Shown: positions 1 to 11,262, counted from the stretch's first letter. The stretch: 64,000 bases of DNA from an uncultured SAR86 cluster bacterium (GCA_902602185.1 CACKPV010000002.1:1-64000); one strand, 5' to 3'. Notes: generated by a model from the sequence alone, not told the origin. Numbers and translations: made by a program.

Positions 1-480
1 ATTCAATGTGGCTTTGGAGAGCTTTTTGGAGAAGGGAATGGCAAACTTCCAACAGATCAAATGTTAATGTTTGATAGGATTTCTGAAATTAATGATTCTG
101 GAGGAAAATATTCTGAAGGTAAAATTAGTGCAGAACTTGATATCAACCCTGAACTTTGGTTCTTCGATTGCCATTTTAAAGGTGATCCCGTAATGCCAGG
201 CTGCCTTGGTCTAGACGCAATGTGGCAATTATTGGGATTTTTCCTATGCTGGAAAGGTTTGCCTGGCAGAGGACGAGCTCTGGGTGCAGAGAAAGTAAAA
301 TTTTTTGGTCAAGTGCTCCCAACAGCAAGCAAAATAAATTATGAATTAGACATAAAAAGAGTGATAAATAGAGGTGCTGTTGTTGGTTTTGCAGATTCAG
401 ATATGTTTGTGGATCAACGGCATGTTTATTCTGCAAAAAATTTGCGAGTAGGACTATTTAAAGATACCTCAGAATTTTAA
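1..480 (+). CDS. fabA: 3-hydroxydecanoyl-ACP dehydratase/isomerase, 5' end cut by window
   Basis: Makes and isomerises trans-2-decenoyl-ACP, the branch point to unsaturated fatty acids, in the cytoplasm. The reading frame is open from base 1: the codons before the internal ATG at 61 encode FGELFG and DQMLMFDR, which match the FabA N-terminus, so the true start lies upstream of the window. The active-site His in [12 protein letters not shown] and Asp in GCLGLDAMW (residues 58 and 72 of the visible part) are present, and the C-terminus GLFKDTSEF is typical. The stop directly abuts the fabB ATG, so the two are almost certainly co-transcribed. Identity is very secure; only the start is unknown. 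Confidence 0.97.
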   Translation: MQCGFGELFGEGNGKLPTDQMLMFDRISEINDSGGKYSEGKISAELDINPELWFFDCHFKGDPVMPGCLGLDAMWQLLGFFLCWKGLPGRGRALGAEKVKFFGQVLPTASKINYELDIKRVINRGAVVGFADSDMFVDQRHVYSAKNLRVGLFKDTSEF

Positions 481-1689
481 ATGCGAGAAGTAGTAGTTTC
501 AGGGGTTGGTTTAGTTTCATGTATTGGTAATGATATAGATACTGTTGTTACTAACTTAAGAAATGGTAATTCAGGTATTTCTCGCAATGAAGTTTATGAA
601 CAGATGGGGTTCAGAAGCTGTGTTTCTGGTTCCATTGATTTAAATCTAAGAGAACTTATAGACCGAAAAAAACTTCGTTTTATGGGGAATGCTGCGGCTT
701 ATGGTTTTCTGGCATCAGAAATGGCAATAGCTGATGCAGGTTTAACACCAGAAAAAATTTCTTCTCCTAAGGTTGGGCTGATTGCTGGTTCTGGAGGAGC
801 ATCCTCAGCAGAACAAGTTATTGCTGCTGATATTGCAAGGAATAAAGGAGTGAAAAGAATTGGTCCTTATGCAGTTCCAAAAGTTATGGGGAGTACTGTC
901 TCTGCAGTTTTGAGTACTTTGTTGAAAATTAAAGGAGTAAGTTATTCTATCTCATCTGCTTGCTCAACTAGCGCTCACTGCATTGGTCATGCATCACAAA
1001 TTATTTCATCAGGGCAACAGGATATTATTATTGCAGGTGGTGCTGAAGACGAACATTGGTCATCTTCATCACTTTTTGATGCTATGGGAGCATTAAGCTC
1101 TAAATTTAATACAGAACCCAAGAAAGCATCTAGACCATTTGATTCGAGCAGAGATGGTTTTGTAATCTCGGGTGGTGCAGGAATTGTTATTCTTGAAGAA
1201 AAAGAGCATGCAATCAAAAGAGGAGCAAAAATTTACGGCACATTAAAATCATTTCATGCCAATTCGGATGGTTATGACATGGTTGCTCCATCAGGCCATG
1301 GAGCAGAAGAATGCATGAGAAATGCCTTGGAATCTTTTGAAGGTAAAGTTGACTATATAAATGCTCACGGGACGAGCACAACTGTTGGTGATGTTGCAGA
1401 AATAAATGCAATTCAAAAAGTCTTTACAGATAATAATATAAAGATATCTTCTACCAAATCTTTAACGGGTCATTCACTTGGTGCAACAGGAGCACAAGAA
1501 ATCATTTTTTCTCTTCTCATGATGAATAATAATTTCATTTCTCCCTCTATTAATATAAAAAATGTAATAAAGGAAGCAGATGGATTAAATATTATTACAG
1601 ATCAAAATGATATTTCTTTTAACTCATTTATGAGTAATTCATTTGGATTTGGAGGAACTAATTCCTGCCTGATCTTTGAAAAAGATTAA
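481..1689 (+). CDS. fabB: 3-oxoacyl-ACP synthase I
   Basis: Condensing enzyme that elongates cis-unsaturated acyl-ACP with malonyl-ACP. At 402 aa it has normal KAS I length. The Cys-His-His triad with its lysine is intact: Cys161 in SACSTSAHC, His296 in NAHGTST, Lys326 and His331 in [12 protein letters not shown]. The C-terminal SFGFGGTN motif is also present. It starts on the base after the fabA stop. Its 3' end overlaps the stop of the opposing ssb gene by 4 bases, leaving no room for a terminator between them. Confidence 0.98.
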   Translation: MREVVVSGVGLVSCIGNDIDTVVTNLRNGNSGISRNEVYEQMGFRSCVSGSIDLNLRELIDRKKLRFMGNAAAYGFLASEMAIADAGLTPEKISSPKVGLIAGSGGASSAEQVIAADIARNKGVKRIGPYAVPKVMGSTVSAVLSTLLKIKGVSYSISSACSTSAHCIGHASQIISSGQQDIIIAGGAEDEHWSSSSLFDAMGALSSKFNTEPKKASRPFDSSRDGFVISGGAGIVILEEKEHAIKRGAKIYGTLKSFHANSDGYDMVAPSGHGAEECMRNALESFEGKVDYINAHGTSTTVGDVAEINAIQKVFTDNNIKISSTKSLTGHSLGATGAQEIIFSLLMMNNNFISPSINIKNVIKEADGLNIITDQNDISFNSFMSNSFGFGGTNSCLIFEKD

Positions 1690-2171
1690 AAAGGTAGTTT
1701 ACTTGGAGCAAATGGGTTTCCATCAGGTTCATTGTCCTGATTCATATTTTCCTGAGCAGAATCTTGATTTATATCCTCTTCTGCACCTACTGATGAGGAA
1801 TTTGAATTTGAAGCTGTAGGTGAATTTTCATTATTTTTTGAACTACCGAGCATGGTCATTTCATTAGCTCTTATTTCCGTGGTCCAGCGATCAATACCAT
1901 CTTTGTCTTGCCATTTTCTTGTTTGCAACTCACCTTCTAAATAAATTTGAGAGCCACTGTCTAACCATCTGACAGCTACATCAGCTAACCCTCCGAACAA
2001 AACTACCCGATGCCATTCTGTTTTAGACTGAAGCTTGCCCTCTTTGTCTTTCCACTCCTTATTGGTTGCAAGGTCTAAACGAGTATATGATGTCCCATCT
2101 TGAAAATTTTTTATTTCAGGTTTAGCCTTAACTCCCCCTACTAAAATTACTTTATTTACTCCTCTTGCCAT
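1686..2171 (-). CDS. ssb: Single-stranded DNA-binding protein
   Basis: Tetrameric ssDNA-binding protein for replication, repair and recombination. The N-terminal OB fold (about residues 1-110) carries family motifs such as [17 protein letters not shown] and [17 protein letters not shown] low-complexity Asn/Ser/Asp linker follows. The C-terminal partner-docking tip reads SKLPF: the final Pro-Phe is kept, but the usual acidic DDDIPF context is replaced by Ser-Lys-Leu, with acidic residues only further upstream. It is divergent from uvrA, as in E. coli. I see no LexA-type CTGT-N8-ACAG operator in the 55-base gap. Identity is firm; the tail is atypical. Confidence 0.97.
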   Translation of the reverse strand: MARGVNKVILVGGVKAKPEIKNFQDGTSYTRLDLATNKEWKDKEGKLQSKTEWHRVVLFGGLADVAVRWLDSGSQIYLEGELQTRKWQDKDGIDRWTTEIRANEMTMLGSSKNNENSPTASNSNSSSVGAEEDINQDSAQENMNQDNEPDGNPFAPSKLPF

Positions 2172-2226
2172 AATTACCTTTTATAATATCTATTTTAACC
2201 TAAAAAAAACTGTCTAACATATTTAA

Positions 2227-5049
2227 ATGAAAAGCATTTCAATCAAGGGTGCCAGAACCCACAATTTAAAGGAAGTCGATGTTGATATTCCTAGAAATAA
2301 ATTGGTGATCATTACCGGTCTATCTGGTTCAGGAAAATCTTCATTAGCTTTTGATACCTTATATGCCGAAGGACAAAGGAGGTATGTAGAATCTTTATCA
2401 GCATATGCGAGACAATTTTTGTCAATGATGGATAAGCCTGATGTTGATCAGATTGAAGGTTTATCTCCAGCAATTTCTATTGAACAAAAATCAGCTTCAC
2501 ACAACCCAAGATCTACTGTTGGAACAGTCACAGAAATTTATGACTACCTAAGACTTTTATATGCGAGAGTTGGGATTCCCAAATGTCCTGATCATGGGGA
2601 AGAACTCAAGGCAAAAACTATTTCTGAAATTGCTGATGTAATTGAATTAATGAATGAAAACGAAAAAATAATGATCTTAAGTCCGATTATAAGAGGAAAG
2701 AAGGGGGAGCACCTTGGAATCTTTGAGCAATTACAAATAGAAGGTTTTGTCAGGGTCAAAATCAATAATACTGTCTATCAACTGGACGATACACCAAAAT
2801 TAGATAAGAACAAAAAACATGATATTGCTGCAGTAATAGATCGTCTTGCTGTAAAAAAAACAGATGAATTTAGATCTCGTCTAACAGAATCACTTGAAAC
2901 AGCAGCTAGTCTTTCTGAGGGAATAATTGAAATCAACACAATTGGAAAAGAAACTGAATCGCAATTATTTTCTACCAATTTTTCGTGTCCTAAATGTGGT
3001 TACTCTATTAGTGAACTGGAGCCCAGAATTTTTTCATTTAATAGTCCTTTTGGAGCCTGCAAGAAATGCGATGGGATTGGTGTCATACAATTTATAGACC
3101 CCAGTAAAATAATTCCTGATGACTCTGTATCAATAAGTAATGGGGCCATAAAAGGTTGGACTCGTAGAAATAGATTTTATTTTTATCAGTTAAAATGTTT
3201 AGCTAAACATTTTGATTTTAGTCTGACAATGAAATGGAAAGATTTAGATCAAGAAGTACAAGACATCATTCTCTATGGTTCTGATGAAGTTATTGACTTC
3301 TCTCATAGGTTCAGAAGTGGAAGTAGAATTGTTCGCAAACATAAATTTGAGGGTGTTCTGATAAATACTGATAGACGCTTTAGAGATACAGACTCTGAAT
3401 ATATGAGAACAGAATTATCTAAGCTGTTATCTGAAAAGAATTGTGATTCATGCAATGGATCTAGGTTAAAAAAGGAGTCACGAAATGTATTTATAAATGA
3501 TTCTCCAATTAATGTAATAACTGAGATGCGAATTAATACTAGCTTAAATTTTATAAAAAAAATTAGTCTAAAAGGTAATCGAATAAAGATAGCTGAAAAA
3601 ATTCTAAAGGAAATTCAAGATCGATTAACTTTTTTAAACAATGTGGGTTTAGGATATTTGTCACTCGATAGAAGTGCTGAATCACTATCTGGAGGTGAAG
3701 CACAGAGAATAAGATTGGCAAGTCAAATTGGTTCCGGTCTTGTAGGTGTTACATATATTTTGGATGAGCCCAGCATCGGTCTGCATCAACGTGATAATAA
3801 TAAGTTAATAGAGACACTTAAAAATCTCAGAGATCTTGGGAATACTGTAATTGTGGTGGAGCATGACGAAGATGCTATGCGACAATCTGATCATATAATT
3901 GATATGGGTCCTGGAGCAGGAGTACATGGTGGAAAAGTTTGTGCTCAAGGAAATTTAAAAGATATTCTTAAAAATAAAAATTCAATAACAGCAGAATATC
4001 TTTCCAAGAAGAAAGAAATAAAAGCACCTTACAAAAGATCAAAACATAATAATAATTTCATAAAAATTCGATCAGCATTTGAAAATAATCTAAAAAAAAT
4101 AAATGTTGATATCCCGGTAGGATTATTTACTGCTGTCACTGGTGTATCTGGTTCAGGTAAATCAACACTAATAAATCAGACATTGCTTCCAATGAGTACA
4201 TTTCTCTTAAATAGATCGACTTTGAAGAAAGAAATCAAATGTGAACGAATTGAGGGCCTAGAAGACCTAGACAAAGTAATAAATATTGATCAATCACCGA
4301 TTGGAAGAACACCTCGTTCAAATCCAGCAACTTACATTGGTCTCTTCTCAAACATACGAGACCTCTTTGCTCAAACTATAGATTCAAGAGCAAAAGGCTA
4401 CAAACCTGGGAGATTTAGCTTTAACGTAAAAGGTGGTCGTTGCGAAGCATGTCAAGGTGATGGGCTTATTAAAGTTGAAATGCATTTTCTTGCAGATGTT
4501 TATGTTACCTGCGATATTTGCAAAGGATCAAGATATAATGAGCAGACTCTTGAAATCAAGTATAAAAATAAAAGTATCAGTGATGTTTTAGAAATGACAG
4601 TTGAGGATGCTTTAGATTTTTTTGACTCTATCCCCTCAATTAAGAAAAAATTATCAACATTATCAAGTGTAGGACTTAACTACATCAAACTTGGTCAATC
4701 AGCTACTACATTGTCTGGAGGAGAAGCTCAAAGAATAAAATTATCAAAAGAGCTTTCAAAAAGAAGCACTGGAAAAACACTGTTTATTTTGGATGAGCCG
4801 ACAACAGGACTCCACTTTGCTGATATACAAATGTTATTAAATGTATTATTCGAATTAAAAAAACAAGGGAACACGATTGTGGTCATTGAACATAACTTAG
4901 ATGTGATTAAGACTGCAGATTGGATTATTGATTTAGGTCCTGAAGGTGGTATTGATGGTGGTGAGTTAGTAGTTGCCGGAACACCAGAGGATGTTTCAAA
5001 ACACAAAGGTTCTTTTACTGGAGAATTTTTAAAACCGATGTTGAAATAA
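2227..5049 (+). CDS. uvrA: Excinuclease ABC subunit A
   Basis: Damage-recognition ATPase of nucleotide excision repair. The 940-aa chain has the family's two ABC modules: Walker [10 protein letters not shown] near residue 31 and GVSGSGKST in the second half, with signatures [14 protein letters not shown] and [14 protein letters not shown], each followed by a DEP Walker B. Zinc-binding Cys pairs appear as CPKCGY/CKKCDG in the first half and [14 protein letters not shown] in the second. It is divergent from ssb and convergent with rplQ, with only 4 bases between the stops. No SOS box is visible upstream, so damage induction may be absent or handled differently (inference). Confidence 0.98.
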   Translation: MKSISIKGARTHNLKEVDVDIPRNKLVIITGLSGSGKSSLAFDTLYAEGQRRYVESLSAYARQFLSMMDKPDVDQIEGLSPAISIEQKSASHNPRSTVGTVTEIYDYLRLLYARVGIPKCPDHGEELKAKTISEIADVIELMNENEKIMILSPIIRGKKGEHLGIFEQLQIEGFVRVKINNTVYQLDDTPKLDKNKKHDIAAVIDRLAVKKTDEFRSRLTESLETAASLSEGIIEINTIGKETESQLFSTNFSCPKCGYSISELEPRIFSFNSPFGACKKCDGIGVIQFIDPSKIIPDDSVSISNGAIKGWTRRNRFYFYQLKCLAKHFDFSLTMKWKDLDQEVQDIILYGSDEVIDFSHRFRSGSRIVRKHKFEGVLINTDRRFRDTDSEYMRTELSKLLSEKNCDSCNGSRLKKESRNVFINDSPINVITEMRINTSLNFIKKISLKGNRIKIAEKILKEIQDRLTFLNNVGLGYLSLDRSAESLSGGEAQRIRLASQIGSGLVGVTYILDEPSIGLHQRDNNKLIETLKNLRDLGNTVIVVEHDEDAMRQSDHIIDMGPGAGVHGGKVCAQGNLKDILKNKNSITAEYLSKKKEIKAPYKRSKHNNNFIKIRSAFENNLKKINVDIPVGLFTAVTGVSGSGKSTLINQTLLPMSTFLLNRSTLKKEIKCERIEGLEDLDKVINIDQSPIGRTPRSNPATYIGLFSNIRDLFAQTIDSRAKGYKPGRFSFNVKGGRCEACQGDGLIKVEMHFLADVYVTCDICKGSRYNEQTLEIKYKNKSISDVLEMTVEDALDFFDSIPSIKKKLSTLSSVGLNYIKLGQSATTLSGGEAQRIKLSKELSKRSTGKTLFILDEPTTGLHFADIQMLLNVLFELKKQGNTIVVIEHNLDVIKTADWIIDLGPEGGIDGGELVVAGTPEDVSKHKGSFTGEFLKPMLK

Positions 5050-5053
5050 AATT

Positions 5054-5458
5054 TTAAGTTTCTAAAAGTTCAGGTTCACTATCACTTTCACTATCGGATG
5101 CATCTCTATCAACCCACTCTATAAAAGCAATATCTGCTTTATCACCTGGTCTAAAACCAGCCTTTATTACACGAAGGTATCCACCAGGTCGATCAATAGA
5201 ACTAGGTCCAATTACACTAAATAATTTACCAACAGAATCTTTACAACGTAATTTATCAAATGCTCTCCTTCGATTTGCAACAGAATCTTGTTTAGAAATT
5301 GTAATAATAGGTTCTAAAAACTTTTTTAATTCTTTTGCCTTGGGAACGGTTGTTTTAATAATTTCCTTATCAACCAATGCAATAGCAAGATTCTTTAAAA
5401 GTGCCTTTCTATGCGATGCATTTCTATTTAATTTTCTACCAGATTTTCTATGTCTCAT
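5054..5458 (-). CDS. rplQ: 50S ribosomal protein L17
   Basis: Large-subunit protein near the exit tunnel and last gene of the fused ribosomal block. The N-terminus [22 protein letters not shown] is the classic L17 signature (quoted in part: [16 protein letters not shown]). The 134-aa chain ends in an acidic Asp/Ser/Glu tail. It lies 3 bases downstream of rpoA, as in the standard alpha operon. The opposing uvrA ends 4 bases away and no hairpin-plus-U terminator is visible, so transcription may run into antisense uvrA. Confidence 0.97.
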   Translation of the reverse strand: MRHRKSGRKLNRNASHRKALLKNLAIALVDKEIIKTTVPKAKELKKFLEPIITISKQDSVANRRRAFDKLRCKDSVGKLFSVIGPSSIDRPGGYLRVIKAGFRPGDKADIAFIEWVDRDASDSESDSEPELLET

Positions 5459-5461
5459 AAT

Positions 5462-6427
5462 TTATCCAACTGGTGGCCAATTCTCAAGAACCATTCCTAG
5501 GGATAAATTCCTTGATGCAAGGACATCTTTGATCTCATTAAGAGATTTTTTTCCTAAGTTTGGTGTTTTTAATAAATCAAACTCTGATCTTTGAATAAGA
5601 TCTCCTATCAAGAAAATACCTTCGGCTCTTAGGCAATTTGTTGATCTCACAGTTAATTCAAGTTCATCTATAGATCTCAACAAAATCGGGTCGAAATCAT
5701 TCTGTTCTTTCTTGGCTTCCTGTTCTGCAATTGCATCTAGATTCACAAATGCAGCAAGTTGTTGCTGCATAATTGTTGCTGAGTGCTCAATGGCAGTTTC
5801 AGCATCAATAGTTCCATCCGTTTCGAGTTCTATGACAAGTTTATCCAAATCTGTTCTTTTTTCAAAACGAGCATTCTCAACAGAGTAGGAGACTCTTTTA
5901 ACAGGGCTAAATGAGGCATCAACTTTTAATGCACCAACAATTGCATCATCATTGCTTCTTACATCAACAGGCTCATATCCTCTTCCTGACTTTATAAAAA
6001 TTGACATGGACAAACTTATTTTATCGACTAACGAAACAATATGATGCTCAGGATTGGTAAGTTCTACATTTCCAGGAACTTCGAATGAGCTGGAAGTCAC
6101 TTCACATGGACCATCAGCAGAAAGTTTAATTTCTGCATCATTTCCTTCAATAAGTTTAACTGGCATATCTTTTAAATTTAAAAGAATATCAATCACATCT
6201 TCACGAACTCCCTCAATTGTACTGTATTCATGAGAAATTCCATCTATGAGTACATCTGTAACTGCAGCACCTGGCATTGAAGAAAGCAAAATTCTTCTTA
6301 ATGCATTTCCTAAAGTGTGTCCAAAGCCCCTCTCAAGAGGCTCTAAAGTTACTTTAGAAACTGTTTCTGAGATATTTTCAACCTCAATTTCTGTTGGTAC
6401 TAATAAATCTACTACTGATACTTGCAT
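5462..6427 (-). CDS. rpoA: RNA polymerase alpha subunit
   Basis: Scaffold for RNA polymerase assembly and, through its C-terminal domain, contact with UP elements and activators. The N-terminal domain shows [19 protein letters not shown] and the 321-aa length is typical. The C-terminal DNA-binding helix region is intact ([14 protein letters not shown], with the Arg equivalent to E. coli R265), followed by [17 protein letters not shown]. Its presence fits the A/T-rich UP-like tract seen upstream of the rRNA promoter at 59144-59174. It is flanked by rpsD and rplQ in the alpha-operon order. Confidence 0.98.
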   Translation of the reverse strand: MQVSVVDLLVPTEIEVENISETVSKVTLEPLERGFGHTLGNALRRILLSSMPGAAVTDVLIDGISHEYSTIEGVREDVIDILLNLKDMPVKLIEGNDAEIKLSADGPCEVTSSSFEVPGNVELTNPEHHIVSLVDKISLSMSIFIKSGRGYEPVDVRSNDDAIVGALKVDASFSPVKRVSYSVENARFEKRTDLDKLVIELETDGTIDAETAIEHSATIMQQQLAAFVNLDAIAEQEAKKEQNDFDPILLRSIDELELTVRSTNCLRAEGIFLIGDLIQRSEFDLLKTPNLGKKSLNEIKDVLASRNLSLGMVLENWPPVG

Positions 6428-6445
6428 AACTGCCCCTTTATCTTC

Positions 6446-7066
6446 TTATTTTGAATATAACTCAACAATAAGATTTTCATTAATTTCAGCACTTAAATCT
6501 GACCTGTCGGGAACAGACTTAAATACTCCTTTAAAATTTTTTTCATCAACTTCAAGCCAATCACAAGATTCTCTTTGTGAAGATAACTCCATTGCATTTT
6601 GAATACGTAATTGATTCTGTTTATTTTCTTTTATTTTAATTTCATCACCAGGTTGTACTTGAAAAGATGGGACATTTACCGACTTATTATTAACTAAAAT
6701 TGCTTTGTGTGACACCATCTGCCTTGCTTCAGCTCTAGTAGACCCAAAACCCATTCTATAAACTACATTATCCAATCTTTTTTCTAGATATGACAAAAGG
6801 TTTTCACCAGTATTACCCTTTGATTTTGAAGCTTTCAAGTAATAATTCCTAAATTGTTTCTCAAGAACTCCGTACATTCTTCTGACTTTCTGTTTTTCTC
6901 TTAATTGTAGCCCGTAATCTGAAAGTCTGCCTCTTCGCATACCATGCATTCCAGGAGCAGTATCCATATTACATTTACTTTCAATTGCTCTTTTTCCACT
7001 TTTTAAATATAAATCAGTCCCTTCTCTTCTTGAAAGGCGTAATGATGGTCCTCTGTATCTTGCCAT
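6446..7066 (-). CDS. rpsD: 30S ribosomal protein S4
   Basis: Primary 16S rRNA-binding protein that nucleates small-subunit assembly; in E. coli it is also the alpha-operon repressor. The 206 aa begin [16 protein letters not shown] and include the S4 domain [19 protein letters not shown] and VSHKAILVN. The N-terminus lacks a CxxC zinc motif, as in the E. coli-type protein. It lies 9 bases downstream of rpsK. The spacer to rpoA is only 18 bases. Confidence 0.97.
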   Translation of the reverse strand: MARYRGPSLRLSRREGTDLYLKSGKRAIESKCNMDTAPGMHGMRRGRLSDYGLQLREKQKVRRMYGVLEKQFRNYYLKASKSKGNTGENLLSYLEKRLDNVVYRMGFGSTRAEARQMVSHKAILVNNKSVNVPSFQVQPGDEIKIKENKQNQLRIQNAMELSSQRESCDWLEVDEKNFKGVFKSVPDRSDLSAEINENLIVELYSK

Positions 7067-7075
7067 AATTATCTC

Positions 7076-7453
7076 CTAGACTCTTCTCTTCTTGGGTGGT
7101 CTACAACCATTATGCGGTAATGGTGTAACATCAGTAATACTTTTAATTTTTAACCCGCAAGCATTTAATGATCTCACTGCAGATTCTCTCCCTGCACCTG
7201 GTCCTCTAACCTTTACATCTAAACTAATCATTCCAAATTCTTCCATGGCTTTGGTTCCAACTTTTTCAGCAGCAATCTGTGCGGCAAATGGAGTGCTCTT
7301 TCGAGACCCACGAAAGCCTGAACCACCAGAAGTAGCCCAGCATATTGCATTACCTTTTTTATCCGTGATGGTGATAATAGTATTATTAAAAGATGAATGA
7401 ATGTGAGCAATACCCTCATTAATAACTTTTTTTGATTTCTTACTTTTAGCCAT
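7076..7453 (-). CDS. rpsK: 30S ribosomal protein S11
   Basis: Platform protein of the small subunit. The 125-aa chain has [17 protein letters not shown] near the N-terminus, [16 protein letters not shown] in the middle, and the strongly conserved C-terminus [16 protein letters not shown]. It starts one base after the rpsM stop, so translation is likely coupled. The order rpsM-rpsK-rpsD-rpoA-rplQ is the classical alpha operon. Confidence 0.97.
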   Translation of the reverse strand: MAKSKKSKKVINEGIAHIHSSFNNTIITITDKKGNAICWATSGGSGFRGSRKSTPFAAQIAAEKVGTKAMEEFGMISLDVKVRGPGAGRESAVRSLNACGLKIKSITDVTPLPHNGCRPPKKRRV

Positions 7454-7454
7454 A

Positions 7455-7811
7455 TTATCCCCTCATGGGCTTCTTTGGCCCTTTTCTAGTTCTTGCATTA
7501 GTTTTGGTTCTTTGACCACGTGTTGGTAATTTTCTTCTATGTCTAATCCCTCTATTAGTTCCTAAATCCATTAATCTTTTTATATTGACACTAATTTCTC
7601 TCCTTAGATCACCCTCCAGAGTGTATTTCGCAACCTCACTTCTTACCTGTTCAATTTCGGACTCAGTTAGATCAGATATTTTTTTTGAGTATTCAATTGA
7701 TATTGCATCACAGATAACTCTTGCTCTTGCTCTACCAATACCAAAGATATGAGTGAGAGCAATCTCAATGTGTTTGTTTTCTGGAATGTTTACACCTGCT
7801 ATTCTTGCCAT
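7455..7811 (-). CDS. rpsM: 30S ribosomal protein S13
   Basis: Head protein of the 30S subunit that contacts the P-site tRNA and the 50S bridge. It has the N-terminal [14 protein letters not shown] signature, the helix-two-turns-helix region with GIGRARAR, and the basic C-terminus [20 protein letters not shown]. Its 118 aa match the family. It follows the small rpmJ gene by 6 bases, as in E. coli. Confidence 0.97.
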   Translation of the reverse strand: MARIAGVNIPENKHIEIALTHIFGIGRARARVICDAISIEYSKKISDLTESEIEQVRSEVAKYTLEGDLRREISVNIKRLMDLGTNRGIRHRRKLPTRGQRTKTNARTRKGPKKPMRG

Positions 7812-7817
7812 TTGATA

Positions 7818-7934
7818 TTATCCTTGCTTTTGTTTATGTTTTGGGTCAGTTTTACAAATTACAAATAAGACTCCCCGTCTTCTGACTAATTTACAATCCC
7901 TACAAATCTTTTTTACTGATGCTCGTACTTTCAT
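7818..7934 (-). CDS. rpmJ: 50S ribosomal protein L36
   Basis: A 38-codon gene found by reading the gap between secY and rpsM. The product starts [19 protein letters not shown] and ends KHKQKQG. It keeps the zinc ribbon ligands (Cys11, Cys14, Cys27, His32), so it is the zinc-binding C+ form of L36. Its place between secY and rpsM is the standard end of the spc operon. An ATG at 7932-7934 and a TAA at 7818-7820 define it. Confidence 0.95.
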   Translation of the reverse strand: MKVRASVKKICRDCKLVRRRGVLFVICKTDPKHKQKQG

Positions 7935-7944
7935 GATTTATCTT

Positions 7945-9228
7945 CTATATGTATTTAAATTTGCTTTTTTTTAGCAGGTTAGAATATTGACTTGACATCA
8001 GATATGACTGCACTTGTGCCATAAAGTCCATTAGAACGACAACAATAATTAAAATGGATGTTCCACCCAGATAAAAAGATACACCAGCAAAGTTAATTAG
8101 AGCAAGAGGTAATAAACATATTAATGTTAAATAAATACTTCCAAAAACGGTAAGTCTCGCTAAAACCGAATCAATATATTGAGAGGTTTGTTGTCCTGGG
8201 CGTATACCAGGAATGTAGGCTCCTGATCTTTTTAAATTATCTGCTACTTCCCTTGTATTAAAGGTGAGTGCCAACCAAATAAAGCAAAATGAGATAATTA
8301 AAGTAGAAAAAACTAGTATGTAAAGTGGTTGTCCTGGATTTAAAGCTAGTGTCAGGGATTGCAAAAATCCGGACCCATCACCAAACCATTGTGTAAGAGA
8401 TTGTGGAAATAATAAAAAAGTACTTGCAAAAATTGCGGGAATCACACCGGCCATGTTCACTTTAAAAGGAAGATGGCTTGCCTGTGCTTGCATTAACTTT
8501 CTACCTTGTTGTCTTTGCGCATAATTAACAGTTATTCTTCTTTGACCCCTTTCTATAAATACTACAATAGCAATTACTGCCATAGCCAAAACTCCAATTG
8601 CAATCAATAAAAGAATATTTAAATCACCAACCCTTGCTTGCTCAAGTGCTTGCCCAATTGCACCAGGCATACCTGACAAAATACTTATTGCAATTATGAT
8701 TGAAATACCATTTCCAATACCTCTTTCAGATACTTGCTCTCCTAGCCACATCAAAAAAACGGTTCCTGCCACTACAGATGCCACCGAAGAAATATAAAAA
8801 GCAGAAAAAGGTATATCTATATATTTAAGACCAGAAGCATTTAATGTAAAAGCTAGTGCTGAAGATTGGATGATAGCAAGGAAAACTGTTCCATATCGAG
8901 TGTACTGAGTAATTAAATTTCTTCCTGCTTGTCCATCTTTCTTCAACTCTTGCAAATAAGGAATAGAATTTGAAAATAATTGCATAATAATTGCTGAGGA
9001 AATGTAAGGAATAACATTTAGAGCAAAGATGCTCATTCTTTCAAGCGCTCCTCCTGAAAAAAGATTAAACATTTCTAAAATCGTACCCTGATTTTGTAAG
9101 AAAAGTTCCTCTAATCTTTGAGGGTCTATCCCAGGAATTGGTATATGTGTGCCGATCCTATAGATAACAATTGCAAGAATCACGAACCTGATTCTTCTCC
9201 AAAGATCTGACATACTTGAATCTGACAT
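7945..9228 (-). CDS. secY: Preprotein translocase channel subunit SecY
   Basis: Ten-helix core of the SecYEG protein-conducting channel in the inner membrane. The 427-aa hydrophobic protein has GTHIPIPGID in the first periplasmic region, FSGGALERMSIFALNVIPYI around the plug/TM2 region, and cytoplasmic loops such as ERGIGNGISIII and RRITVNYAQRQQGRK. The start MSDSSMSDLWRR could alternatively be the second Met (residue 6). It lies 1 base after rplO. SecA and SecE, its functional partners, are elsewhere in this window. Confidence 0.97.
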   Translation of the reverse strand: MSDSSMSDLWRRIRFVILAIVIYRIGTHIPIPGIDPQRLEELFLQNQGTILEMFNLFSGGALERMSIFALNVIPYISSAIIMQLFSNSIPYLQELKKDGQAGRNLITQYTRYGTVFLAIIQSSALAFTLNASGLKYIDIPFSAFYISSVASVVAGTVFLMWLGEQVSERGIGNGISIIIAISILSGMPGAIGQALEQARVGDLNILLLIAIGVLAMAVIAIVVFIERGQRRITVNYAQRQQGRKLMQAQASHLPFKVNMAGVIPAIFASTFLLFPQSLTQWFGDGSGFLQSLTLALNPGQPLYILVFSTLIISFCFIWLALTFNTREVADNLKRSGAYIPGIRPGQQTSQYIDSVLARLTVFGSIYLTLICLLPLALINFAGVSFYLGGTSILIIVVVLMDFMAQVQSYLMSSQYSNLLKKSKFKYI

Positions 9229-9229
9229 A

Positions 9230-9679
9230 TTAGTTCTCTACTACCCCACCTGCATCAATAACTGATTTCTCTGCTCCTTTTGATAAAGATATCCCAGAAA
9301 TTTTTATTGGTTTAGAAAGTTTATGATTGCCATAAATTTTAACCTTCTTTATTTTTTTATTTATCAATTTATTATCTTTGAGTATTTGTAAATCAACTTC
9401 TTTTAGGCCATCAATAGCTTTTAAATTTAAATCTGTTGAAAAATTGTTCACTCTTGAAGAAAAACCAAATTTTGGAAGTCTTTGCTGAAGTGGCATTTGT
9501 CCACCTTCAAACCATCTAGGAATTGATCCTCCAGATCTTGATTTTTGTCCTTTATGGCCTCTTCCTGCCGTTTTACCAGTACCTGATCCAATACCACGAC
9601 CTACTCTTTTCCTGTTTTGCTTTGAACCACTATTCGATAATGAATTCAAAGAAAGGCTTTTGTCTTTTGCTTTTATCAT
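9230..9679 (-). CDS. rplO: 50S ribosomal protein L15
   Basis: Late-assembly 23S rRNA-binding protein. The Gly/Arg/Lys-rich N-terminal extension contains [23 protein letters not shown], the family hallmark (in part: [19 protein letters not shown]), followed by [17 protein letters not shown]. Length is 149 aa. The stop of rpmD immediately precedes its ATG. Confidence 0.96.
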   Translation of the reverse strand: MIKAKDKSLSLNSLSNSGSKQNRKRVGRGIGSGTGKTAGRGHKGQKSRSGGSIPRWFEGGQMPLQQRLPKFGFSSRVNNFSTDLNLKAIDGLKEVDLQILKDNKLINKKIKKVKIYGNHKLSKPIKISGISLSKGAEKSVIDAGGVVEN

Positions 9680-9865
9680 TTAAGTAATAACCTCAATCAT
9701 GTCAGATATTTTATTGATCATTCCTTTGTTGCTTTGCGTATCTTGGATTTCTACTATTTGATTAAGTTTTTTAAATCCTAAACCTTTCACACAAAGTTTA
9801 TGATTGGAATTTCTTCCAATTGGACTTTTAACAAGTTTAATTTTTATCATTGTTTTTTTATTCAT
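9680..9865 (-). CDS. rpmD: 50S ribosomal protein L30
   Basis: Small 23S rRNA-binding protein present in the full gammaproteobacterial spc operon. The 61-aa product has [26 protein letters not shown], the L30 signature (key part: SPIGRN and LGFKKLNQ), and ends in [13 protein letters not shown]. Its ATG overlaps the rpsE stop by 4 bases. A shorter start at the second Met (residue 6) would also fit the family. Confidence 0.93.
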   Translation of the reverse strand: MNKKTMIKIKLVKSPIGRNSNHKLCVKGLGFKKLNQIVEIQDTQSNKGMINKISDMIEVIT

Positions 9866-10371
9866 AAGATTTCTTCAACACTTTTACCACGTCTTTTAGC
9901 AACCCTCTCAGGAGATTCAATTGCTTTTAATCCATTGATTGTTGCCATGACGACGTTTACCGGATTTGTAGATCCATAACATTTTGCTAAAACATTTTGA
10001 ACCCCTACGAGCTCAAGTACTGCCCGCATCGCACCACCTGCAATAATACCTGTACCTTCAGATGCAGGTTGCATGTAAACTTTTGCTGAGCCATGTTTAG
10101 CTTTGACTGGATACCAAATTGTAGATCCATTGAGATCAACATCAACCATATTTCTTCTGGCATTTTCCATAGCTTTTTGAATGGCTATAGGTACTTCTTT
10201 TGCTTTACCTCTTCCAAAACCAACTCTTCCTTTACCATCACCCACAACAGTTAAAGCAGTGAAACCGAAAACTCGCCCTCCTTTAACAACTTTTGCAACG
10301 CGGTTTACTTGAACTAACTTTTCTTCTAGTAGGTCCGCTTGTTGCGAGTTTGTGTTTAAATCTTTTGCCAT
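9862..10371 (-). CDS. rpsE: 30S ribosomal protein S5
   Basis: Fidelity-related 30S protein at the mRNA entry site. The S5 N-terminal double-stranded RNA-binding fold is visible as [30 protein letters not shown] (read in parts), then [20 protein letters not shown]. The C-terminal domain has [15 protein letters not shown]. Length is 169 aa. It sits between rplR and rpmD in spc-operon order. Confidence 0.97.
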   Translation of the reverse strand: MAKDLNTNSQQADLLEEKLVQVNRVAKVVKGGRVFGFTALTVVGDGKGRVGFGRGKAKEVPIAIQKAMENARRNMVDVDLNGSTIWYPVKAKHGSAKVYMQPASEGTGIIAGGAMRAVLELVGVQNVLAKCYGSTNPVNVVMATINGLKAIESPERVAKRRGKSVEEIL

Positions 10372-10373
10372 AC

Positions 10374-10718
10374 TTAGATCTCCAATCCTGATGAACGAGC
10401 TGATTCTGCAATCATTTTAATTTTCCCATGATAAAGATAGCCAGATCTATCAAATACAACTTTTTTAATACCATTTTCTAAAGCTCTTTCTGCAATCAAT
10501 TGTCCTATTTTTTCTGCAGTTTTAAGATTGCTTGTCTTTTCTGAAATTGATTTATCATGTGATGATGCAGAGGTTATAACTTTATTGCCATCTGGCTCAA
10601 TAACTTGAGCATAAAGATGCTTAGATGACTTAAACACAGTCAATCTTGGAAGGGGTTGAAATTTAAAATTCATTCTAGTTCTTTTTGCTCTTCGCAATCT
10701 TGATTGATTTTTATTCAT
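10374..10718 (-). CDS. rplR: 50S ribosomal protein L18
   Basis: 5S rRNA-binding protein of the central protuberance. The 114-aa chain has the basic N-terminus [30 protein letters not shown], and the C-terminal [22 protein letters not shown]. It starts at the base before the rplF stop (10719) and precedes rpsE by 2 bases. Its rRNA partner, 5S, is encoded at 54246-54364. Confidence 0.96.
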   Translation of the reverse strand: MNKNQSRLRRAKRTRMNFKFQPLPRLTVFKSSKHLYAQVIEPDGNKVITSASSHDKSISEKTSNLKTAEKIGQLIAERALENGIKKVVFDRSGYLYHGKIKMIAESARSSGLEI

Positions 10719-11261
10719 TTATGCTCCCCCAGCAGCCTTTTTAGCTTCTTTTCTCTTAATTCTTTCATCCGAATACCTCACACCTTTTCCTTTATATGGT
10801 TCAGGAGGTCTAAAAGCTCTAATTTCTGCAGCAGTTTGTCCGAGTGCTTGTTTATCAAAACTTTTCAACACAATTTCGGTCTGAGATGGAGTTTCAACAC
10901 TTACTGATTCAGGTAATTCATATTTAATGGGATGTGAAAAACCCAGTGTAAGATCAAGAGTTTTTCCTGATGCTTTTGCTCTGTATCCAACACCAACTAA
11001 TTCCAGCTTTTTTTCATACCCTTTTGACAGACCAATAATCATATTGTTAATGATTGATCGAGTTGTGCCAGCCATTGCAATTGATTCTTGATTATCTGAT
11101 GACATAACAGAAATCTCATTTGCATCAATCTTTAGAGAAACTTCCTTTGTTAAAACAAAATTTAAAGTTCCTTTAGCACTATTAACACTTACATCATTAC
11201 CTGTTAGAGAAACATTTACTCCTTCTGGTATATTTATTATTTTTTTTGCAACCCTAGACAT
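10719..11261 (-). CDS. rplF: 50S ribosomal protein L6
   Basis: 23S rRNA-binding protein near the factor-binding site. I take the start at 11261 (MSRVAKKIINIPEGV, 180 aa), which aligns with the family N-terminus. A further-upstream in-frame ATG at 11294 would overlap rpsH by 32 bases and add 11 unrelated residues. The C-terminal signature PEPYKGKGVRYSDE is present. It follows rpsH by 1 base. Confidence 0.96.
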   Translation of the reverse strand: MSRVAKKIINIPEGVNVSLTGNDVSVNSAKGTLNFVLTKEVSLKIDANEISVMSSDNQESIAMAGTTRSIINNMIIGLSKGYEKKLELVGVGYRAKASGKTLDLTLGFSHPIKYELPESVSVETPSQTEIVLKSFDKQALGQTAAEIRAFRPPEPYKGKGVRYSDERIKRKEAKKAAGGA

Positions 11262-11262
11262 C

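Noticed and set aside
2172-2226. LexA box between ssb and uvrA
   Set aside because: Only one CTGT half is found, with no ACAG at the required spacing.
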